Source: Clostridiaceae bacterium
GTDB lineage: Bacteria; Bacillota; Clostridia; Oscillospirales; Acutalibacteraceae
Assembly (NCBI GenBank): GCA_904501675.1
Contig: CAJGCL010000030.1
Coordinates: 1 to 18,558, forward strand
Length of the DNA: 18,558 bases
Reading direction: 5' to 3'
The notes below the pieces were generated by a model. That model saw nothing but the letters and a program-made list of their open reading frames with translations. It searched no databases and was not told where the DNA came from. A program made the position numbers and the translations under genes. Of the stretch, positions 15,301 to 18,558 are shown piece after piece; position 1 is the stretch's first letter, and each line of letters starts with the position of its first letter.

Positions 15301-18300
15301 AACAAAACATGCTTTTAACGGATGGAAAATTGTTTCTGCCGCATCCTGTGAAAAAGATGGTTTAAAAGAAAGGGCTTGTGCTTATTGTGATTATGTTGAA
15401 TCAGTAGCGATTCTTGCATATGAACATAGTTATTCATCTGTTTATATAACAGAGATAGCTCCCACATGTACAGAACCCGGATATAAGGCAAATCATTGTA
15501 CAAAATGCGGTGAGGCAGGAGAAATCGTTGAAGTACCTGCATTAGGACATGATTTCTCTGATGTGTACGTAATTGATGTTCCGGCAACATGTACAAGTGA
15601 TGGTGAGAAATCAAAACATTGCAACAGATGTGATGAGAGATCGTATATCACTATTATTCCTGGCGGTACACATATTTATGGCGGTTGGAATGTAGTAAAA
15701 GAACCTACTTGTACTGTGGATGGTCAGATGGTTAAAACTTGTGAAATCTGTGATATTATAGAGAGTGAAGTATTACCAGCTTTAGGTCATGATTATTCCA
15801 AGATATGGACTGTTGATACTCTTGCTACATGTACTGAAAATGGTCTTAAGTCTCACCATTGTACACGTTGTGACGATAAGATTGATATCACATTAATATC
15901 AGCAACAGGTCACTTCTTTGGTGCTTGGAATGTTGAAAAAGAAGCAACCTGTACCGAAATGGGTTCAAGGAGCAGAAACTGTGAGCTTTGCTCAATAGTG
16001 GAAAATAATGAAATTAAAGCATACGGTCACGAATATTCAACCCAATGGACAATAGACGTTGAGCCAACCTGCTCTGCAACAGGCTCCAAATCTCACCATT
16101 GCTTAAGATGCGATGATAGAACAGATGTAGAAGAAATTCCGTTTGGCGGGCATATCTTTGGCAAATGGTATGTTGTAACACAACCAACCATGGATACAGC
16201 TGGTGTTCGCGCTCACAAGTGCTACAACTGTGAAATGACAGAGGAGGCAGAGCTTCCGAAGCTACTTAAATACACAGCAACCTTTGTGGCCGATGGTGAT
16301 GTTGTTGCAACGGTTGATTTTCCTGAGGATGCAACAGAAATAGAAATTCCCGAAGTGCCTCATAAGGATAAATTTAACGGTGAATGGGAGAATTTCACAG
16401 TAAGAAACAAGAATTTCACTGTTAATGCTGTGTATACCCCAATCCCTTCAGAGCAGATTGATGGTTTAACGGCAGGTAATAAAGCAGATTACTACTCATC
16501 AACAGGTGAGGTAGAGATTAATCTTAACGTTTCTGCAGAAAGCAAAACTATTGTTACTACCACAACAAAGGCAGTTCCTCTTGATATTGTCTTTGTACTT
16601 GACCAATCCGGCAGTATGGCAGAGGGTGGCAGAAAGCTTGCTCTTAAGAATGCAGTTTCAAGCTTTAGTAACGAAATACTTGCAGATGCAATTGCCAATT
16701 CCGTTGACCACAGAATTGCTGTTGTGGGCTTTGCATCAGGCAATAATGATAATCTCAATTATGGTAACACAGAACTCCTTACATCAAAAACTGTTAAATA
16801 CAACAAGATAACAGATGCGGATTACAAGAATGCACTTGTATCAGTAAATGATGAAGGTGTACTTAATAGCGTAATCAGTTCTGCAATTAATAATATTGAT
16901 GCAGAGGGTGCTACAAAGGCAGACCTTGGTCTTGAAATGGCATCAAATATCTTTGCTAATAACTCTGCAGAGGGCGGCAGACAAAGGGTGGTTGTATTCT
17001 TAACAGATGGTGTTCCAACAAGCTACAGCAGCTTTGAATACAGTGTTGCAAACGTTGCTATTCAGAATGCATATCAGCTTAAAAATACATACGATGCAAC
17101 TGTTTATAGCGTGGGTGTATTTGACAGAACAACCTCTGCAAACAGAGCAGTTAATAACTTTATGAATTATGTTTCTTCAAACTACAACGAAGAAGTTGTG
17201 ATGAAGAAGACATCAAAGGAAACAACTGAAAACACAAATGGTTATTACCTTGATGTCAGCGATGTAGATAGCCTTTCAGATGTATTTACATCTATTGTAG
17301 AAGAAACAACAACTCACACAGGTAGATTCACAAATGCTACACTCAAATACACACTTACAAAGTATTTTACTCTCACAAGTGTGCAGGAGGATGCAATCCG
17401 CAAGAATGCAATAGAAGCTCTTGGGGTAAAGAACGAGCAGATAACAATTACTCGTAATGCAGATGGAACAACAATCATTATAATCAGTGGTGTTGAGCCT
17501 TGGGCGGAGGGTGATGAGTATGTAATTGATTTCACATTCCGCGCAACTGCAAATGGCAATACTCTTAAGAGTGGCACATATCAGGTAGGTACCTTCGAGA
17601 GTGGCGTTATTCTTGAAAATGGTGAGGGCTATGAGGCAGTATTTGCACCAAATAGTGTAGATATTGGCGGTACAAGTGGTATAGCTGTATTTAATATCAA
17701 TAATATTCCTTATGCAATCAACAGACTTTCATCTACAACAAAGGTAGTTGCTCCTGCAACAAGCTTTGGTACCGACTACAACTTCATTGGCTGGAAGGTT
17801 CCTGCAAACCTTACTCTTAACAATGAGGTAAGAGTATTTGATGCAGAGCTTCTTAAAAATGAATACAAAATCTCCTGGAATATTGACGGTGAAATTACCG
17901 AGGTTAAATACGCAGTTGGTGATTTCATAGCAGTACCTGAGGTAGGTAACAATTCAATCGGCGGAGCATTTGTTGGCTGGGATAAGGTGATACCCGAAAC
18001 AATGCCTTCAGAAAATCTTACAATTACAGCTATTTATGATGCACACTACCATAAATACGGTGTAACTAAGAATTTTGAACTTTGCACAGAGGGTGGCACA
18101 CTTACCTATACCTGCGAGTGTGGTGATACCTATACTGAAGAAATTGCTCCTTGTGAGCATAGTTGGGAAGTAATTACCGCATCCAATAATCAGAATGCTA
18201 TTGAAAATGCAGGTTCAAGATGTACAGTTTGCGGTATTAAAGACTCAAAAGCACTCAGACTGGAGGGAATGGCAACATACCAGATGGCAGATGCAAGCTA

Positions 18301-18558
18301 CAACACAGCAACATATGAGCTTGATTATGTAGACGAAAATGGCGACAAGCATCAGCCGGAAGGTGAGATTGAAATCTCAGTTCAGCTTGATGAGGTGTTC
18401 GAAACCGATATTCCTGAAGATGCAACTGCAAGCGTTTATCGTGTGAACGATGACGGCACAAGAACATTACTTCCAAGTGAGCAGAATGGTATGAATATGA
18501 CCTTCGTAACTGATCATTTCAGCACATATGAGTTTGAGTTCACAACAGGCGAGCAGAA
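9398..18558 (+). CDS. Giant secreted multidomain protein with His/Cys repeats and VWA domain (3' end outside window)
   Basis: One frame with no stop runs from ATG 9398 (AAGGGG 8 nt upstream) to the window edge: at least 3053 residues. The order is as follows. Sec signal peptide (MKKALKRSLSFLLAI, likely cleavage near A-E-A/A-E, residue 41). BspA-like start (L-T-G-T-G-S-M-Y-D-Y ... P-W, about 48-131). A single degenerate Cys repeat (168-210). A beta-rich region. An InlB-type segment (about 487-567: V-T-Y-D-S-N-G-G, A-G-Y-E-F-C-G-W-S, L-Y-A-V-W-G). Repeat array A (569-685). Amidotransferase-like domain (686-905). Array B (908-1318). Ig-like and three FN3-like domains (1320-1688). Array C (1690-2292). 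VWA domain (about 2390-2640). Beta-rich and InlB-like segments, then two more repeats (about 2883-2953). Wall-anchor motifs would lie beyond the window. Probable role: surface adhesion or matrix binding. No enzyme activity is evident. Confidence 0.9.
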   Translation, partial: MKKALKRSLSFLLAITIIFGSMYVGLSEVDFSGLFAVRAEAAENDDKCGTNIHWEISEGVLTLTGTGSMYDYENVAVPWVNEISSIRKVVVGEGITYLGSYSLSGLVSVENIELPYSLEEIGEMAFDGSAFYSEFNNTESVTPEYESNHNSTHNKVFKFDKCEESAIRVVGSCEYTSEVVKPTELEAGYTKHRCVLCDYEFKDTIIAPALPDNVCVTSSGAETINLFNSGLKTVTGKKYSENADANIDTASFNNGGYDIFSRMPFLNNNPHTPVRMGYGFYISNAVTENVTLSVNAFDVDEEGGEYDEIYLVDENTGSRTVVGVLSGMNQQWNNTVLSISPDLFEVGHIYHFEFKISDKNGNRFTSWVVYIRNVSIQIRTEGFEDKNVIVDSNISANIDSSGSVTASTWFVSKNNKSIKIEFKATCGNYQYGSCFKSGVASAAGTNISANFNLDDGYPKGIYVVTAIIKDYDGNVLKTVSTTVGCHYNSVTYDSNGGSNNIPIDITPYGNNTVATVMFNNIPTKAGYEFCGWSLDKNAITPDFTVNDNTYVDIKDTDVVLYAVWGNKVCKEHLFKIVNVINATCNEDGEIKYCCQYCGYERTQIIQSEHSYVESDFVKATCTEDGYIEYKCSKCGELYTEIIAKAHQFIPEIIDIPQDGQPGIIRYTCEICGYSCDSEYYGDASHVLLVQDVIPWNVDNNPNLLNRLVKEGYIDGWDITTTSKFNSVDLSKYEVIVIANDQTTATYNKLAALNNSLCDFAENGGTIIYGACDDGWKGGELSYSLPGGVKTNNYYSMKNYIVDYSSSVVKGDLTDGISLNNDKLLGTYCSHTWFDKSTLPQESNIILSDANGNPTLVEYNYGNGKIIASGLTWEFYYTRQYLNNYQNFSKSVYDDLIVYASKNCWYSKDCHHVTCVEVKEPTCWNNGYEKVSCTICGDVISERTIPSKGHVPCQSYKIIEKGTCATDGLKGLYCSVCNGLLVADIIIPAYGHEMGEWLNEDMIECNNPGDLVRYCTHVNESDEYDACVYREYQSVEAFPHEFGELVVMTNPTCVESGVGYRRCNNCQEIITEIIPVLEHNPSPYWSIDEYPTCTQKGFKSHHCINCDARLDITEIDTNNHSFSNWIIDSFPTCTASGSKHRVCENDNCSYQEILVIQKEMHTYSEEWFVDEEATCDTLGLKSHHCINCGKKSGSTVIQAKGHQFEEWVYESEATCTQDGARHRTCLECGLCFNEVIPAYNHNYSDWYIDVEATCSTEGSKSQHCSICDNKINITTILPLNHEYGEWEIVEEATIEKEGTKKRACTACGYVDTQAIPKISESEYAISGSVIVSGTVYPGNTVTANTSLTVNEVEFTDVSYQWLRGGTPIAGETSKYYSISLDDLGYSISVRVTANAPYTGTITSGSKSVSLKKPTKLALTLENNVVNLSWDRVEYATSYAVYKCGFLGLGNRTLIAEVTDTSYKLEGLKSGSYYTYRVTAKRDGFESALSSAVTKIFYFAPTLSAYSDAEGVFLSWNSTAGTDSSSTTYSYDIYGRMEGDEWKKITNTRSTSYTHRPEKKILGIVFKYTMYDYYSVILKKTVSSTDSETGETTYSYSYSERSNEVFCRYVLPPQVSSVNENCAVTISWTSDQPGTKYEIYKNGEYLETVTGKQYIDSDVDDGEYYSYDVRIVTEENGKSAPGNTYILVDKQHDFDEPVIDSMPTCIDNGYSRIVCRNCQYEENIITPPTGHTLSEAWTIDEKPTCKKDGYKSKHCIDCDTKCNITSIAATGHNYGKVEYDVIPTCTEPGRIKQICLFCKYERALDIPELGHRFSSNWTVDVQPTCTEPGSKSHHCTSCEVIADVTEIVPTGHDISIEWTIDVEPTCYENGSKSHHCIKCDLIQNVTVVPMLEHTYSDKWTIDIEPTCLTDGAKSHHCKYCESKIDETIIPSTGHAYSEWVVTTESTCTEYGSHYRTCENCDIVETEEIEKTKHAFNGWKIVSAASCEKDGLKERACAYCDYVESVAILAYEHSYSSVYITEIAPTCTEPGYKANHCTKCGEAGEIVEVPALGHDFSDVYVIDVPATCTSDGEKSKHCNRCDERSYITIIPGGTHIYGGWNVVKEPTCTVDGQMVKTCEICDIIESEVLPALGHDYSKIWTVDTLATCTENGLKSHHCTRCDDKIDITLISATGHFFGAWNVEKEATCTEMGSRSRNCELCSIVENNEIKAYGHEYSTQWTIDVEPTCSATGSKSHHCLRCDDRTDVEEIPFGGHIFGKWYVVTQPTMDTAGVRAHKCYNCEMTEEAELPKLLKYTATFVADGDVVATVDFPEDATEIEIPEVPHKDKFNGEWENFTVRNKNFTVNAVYTPIPSEQIDGLTAGNKADYYSSTGEVEINLNVSAESKTIVTTTTKAVPLDIVFVLDQSGSMAEGGRKLALKNAVSSFSNEILADAIANSVDHRIAVVGFASGNNDNLNYGNTELLTSKTVKYNKITDADYKNALVSVNDEGVLNSVISSAINNIDAEGATKADLGLEMASNIFANNSAEGGRQRVVVFLTDGVPTSYSSFEYSVANVAIQNAYQLKNTYDATVYSVGVFDRTTSANRAVNNFMNYVSSNYNEEVVMKKTSKETTENTNGYYLDVSDVDSLSDVFTSIVEETTTHTGRFTNATLKYTLTKYFTLTSVQEDAIRKNAIEALGVKNEQITITRNADGTTIIIISGVEPWAEGDEYVIDFTFRATANGNTLKSGTYQVGTFESGVILENGEGYEAVFAPNSVDIGGTSGIAVFNINNIPYAINRLSSTTKVVAPATSFGTDYNFIGWKVPANLTLNNEVRVFDAELLKNEYKISWNIDGEITEVKYAVGDFIAVPEVGNNSIGGAFVGWDKVIPETMPSENLTITAIYDAHYHKYGVTKNFELCTEGGTLTYTCECGDTYTEEIAPCEHSWEVITASNNQNAIENAGSRCTVCGIKDSKALRLEGMATYQMADASYNTATYELDYVDENGDKHQPEGEIEISVQLDEVFETDIPEDATASVYRVNDDGTRTLLPSEQNGMNMTFVTDHFSTYEFEFTTGEQ
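9901..10025 (+). repeat. Isolated degenerate His/Cys repeat near the N-terminus
   Basis: Encodes S-C-E-Y-T-S-E-V-V-K-P-T-E followed by G-Y-T-K-H-R-C-V-L-C and a short I-I-A-P-A-L tail. It has the frame of the roughly 40-residue repeat (aromatic, P-T, Gly, C-x-x-C). The first repeat Cys is Glu (P-T-E), and Cys replaces the starting His. Confidence 0.6.
11102..11452 (+). repeat. His/Cys repeat array A (3 copies)
   Basis: Three tandem copies of 37-41 residues. Copies 1 and 2 have A-T-C-x-E-D-G, then C-x-x-C-G, then a closing His (I-N-A-T-C-N-E-D-G; V-K-A-T-C-T-E-D-G). Copy 3 keeps C-E-I-C-G but has I-P-Q where A-T-C is expected. The array sits between the InlB-like segment and the amidotransferase-like domain. 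Confidence 0.85.
11453..12112 (+). other. Class I glutamine amidotransferase-like domain inside the giant protein
   Basis: About 220 residues between arrays A and B. The domain starts with a strand V-L-L-V-Q-D, then Y-E-V-I-V-I-A-N-D-Q and F-A-E-N-G-G-T-I-I-Y-G-A. It continues with S-L-P-G-G-V, L-G-T-Y-C-S-H-T-W-F and Y-G-N-G-K-I-I-A-S-G. This is the layout of flavodoxin-like GATase1/DUF4350-type domains found in large secreted proteins. No nucleophile Cys is seen at the elbow after the G-G-T-I-I-Y-G strand (G-A-C-D-D-G has a Cys, but not in a G-x-C-x-G elbow), so it is probably a binding or structural domain. Assignment is by motif memory only. Confidence 0.55.
12119..13351 (+). repeat. His/Cys repeat array B (10 copies)
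   Basis: Ten tandem copies of about 40 residues, each starting at a His. The pattern is H-x-[YF]-x-x-W...[AP]-T-C-x3-G-x5-C-x-x-C...I-[PL]. Copy 3 is distorted: its first Cys is in I-E-C and the C-x-x-C is spread out around a T-H-V-N-E insertion. Copy 6 has C-E-N-D-N-C instead of C-x-x-C. Copies 5-10 alternate between the K-S-H-H-C type and the R-x-C type. Copy 10 has A-T-I in place of A-T-C and ends in I-P-K-I-S without a closing His. Confidence 0.9.
13352..14464 (+). other. Ig-like plus three fibronectin type III-like domains of the giant protein
   Basis: First an Ig-like module: V-Y-P-G-N-T-V-T-A, then Y-Q-W-L-R-G-G-T-P-I-A-G, then L-G-Y-S-I-S-V-R-V-T. Next come three FN3-like modules. 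One has L-S-W-D-R-V...Y-A-V-Y-K and S-Y-Y-T-Y-R-V-T-A. One has F-L-S-W-N-S and Y-D-I-Y-G-R-M. The third has I-S-W-T-S...Y-E-I-Y-K-N-G and Y-Y-S-Y-D-V-R-I-V. They act as spacers between arrays B and C and are typical of extracellular proteins of gut Firmicutes. Confidence 0.7.
14465..16273 (+). repeat. His/Cys repeat array C (15 copies)
   Basis: Fifteen tandem copies in 603 residues (mean 40.2), each starting at His. Two subtypes are visible. Type a, about 41 residues, reads W-T-[IV]-D-V-x-P-T-C...S-K-S-H-H-C-x-x-C-[DE]...D-[IV]-T-x-I. Type b, about 39 residues, reads W-x-V...[AP]-T-C...R-x-C-x-x-C...V-E-x-x-E-I. The order is b a b a a a b b a a b a b a b. Copy 15 has P-T-M in place of P-T-C and ends L-P-K-L-L-K-Y without His. 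Codons differ freely between copies, so the array is old and kept at protein level. Confidence 0.92.
16560..17310 (+). other. von Willebrand factor A domain with complete MIDAS motif
   Basis: Begins L-D-I-V-F-V-L-D-Q-S-G-S-M, giving the D-x-S-x-S metal site at D2402, S2404 and S2406. The MIDAS Thr is probably T2506 (E-G-A-T-K-A-D-L-G-L) and the MIDAS Asp D2537 (V-F-L-T-D-G-V-P-T). The domain ends near D-V-F-T-S-I-V-E-E. All three MIDAS elements are present, so divalent-metal-dependent ligand binding is plausible. VWA domains of this type are common in Gram-positive adhesins and pilus tips. Confidence 0.9.
18044..18255 (+). repeat. C-terminal pair of His/Cys repeats
   Basis: Two more copies follow an InlB/MucBP-like stretch that ends T-M-P-S-E-N-L-T-I-T-A. 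The first copy has F-E-L-C-T-E-G-G and a shortened C-E-C-G. The second starts H-S-W-E-V-I-T-A-S, lacks the first Cys (N-Q-N-A) and keeps C-T-V-C-G. Beyond it a strand-rich region ends in F-S-T-Y-E-F-E-F and the window stops. Confidence 0.75.

Noticed and set aside
14465..16273. Regular 120-bp periodicity resembling a CRISPR or satellite array.
   Set aside because: The period is in the protein. DNA copies differ at many synonymous positions and there are no identical direct repeats with unique spacers.
9507..18476. Several open frames of 67-99 codons inside the giant gene, mostly on the minus strand.
   Set aside because: They are shadows of the long frame, lack ribosome sites, and their odd composition (His/Leu/Gln-rich) follows from reading repeat codons backwards or out of frame.

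Overview
The window looks like a chromosomal piece of a low-GC Gram-positive anaerobe, probably a gut clostridium (Ruminococcaceae/Lachnospiraceae type). The grounds are the AT-rich composition, clostridial-looking Shine-Dalgarno and extended -10 promoters, cytoplasmic glycoside hydrolases, a lipoprotein and a giant Sec-exported repeat protein. No rRNA, tRNA, CRISPR or intact mobile element was seen.

Left part (1-4822). The 3' end of a probable glycoside hydrolase on the plus strand runs into a terminator. A sialidase-like Asp-box protein (minus strand) is divergent from a two-gene plus-strand unit: a CrtI/phytoene-desaturase-like flavoprotein abutting a ferredoxin-reductase/[2Fe-2S] fusion. 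The pair looks like an NAD(P)H-fed redox couple acting on an unknown substrate. After a terminator comes a decayed TipAS-type gene, broken by two compensating frameshifts and a stop.

Middle (4851-9260). A minus-strand operon encodes a GH92 alpha-mannosidase and a GH27 alpha-galactosidase-like enzyme. Both lack signal peptides, so they probably trim imported oligosaccharides. It has a clear promoter, with an inverted repeat over the -35 box, and a strong terminator. Beyond it lie a 43-codon ORF that may be a gene remnant, with its own terminator, and a small lipoprotein gene.

Right half (9398-18558). One uninterrupted reading frame of at least 3053 codons fills the rest and is cut by the window end. 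It encodes a secreted protein with a signal peptide, a BspA-like start, InlB-like segments, a glutamine-amidotransferase-like domain, Ig/FN3-like domains, a VWA domain with an intact MIDAS, and about 31 copies of a roughly 40-residue His/Cys repeat in several arrays. Every internal repeat has the pattern H...C...C-x-x-C (one copy has a distorted C-x-x-C). The last repeat of each array has lost the first Cys. This suggests metal or disulfide sites built across repeat boundaries, and it is the most interesting signal in the window. Within the two long arrays, two repeat subtypes alternate over long stretches.
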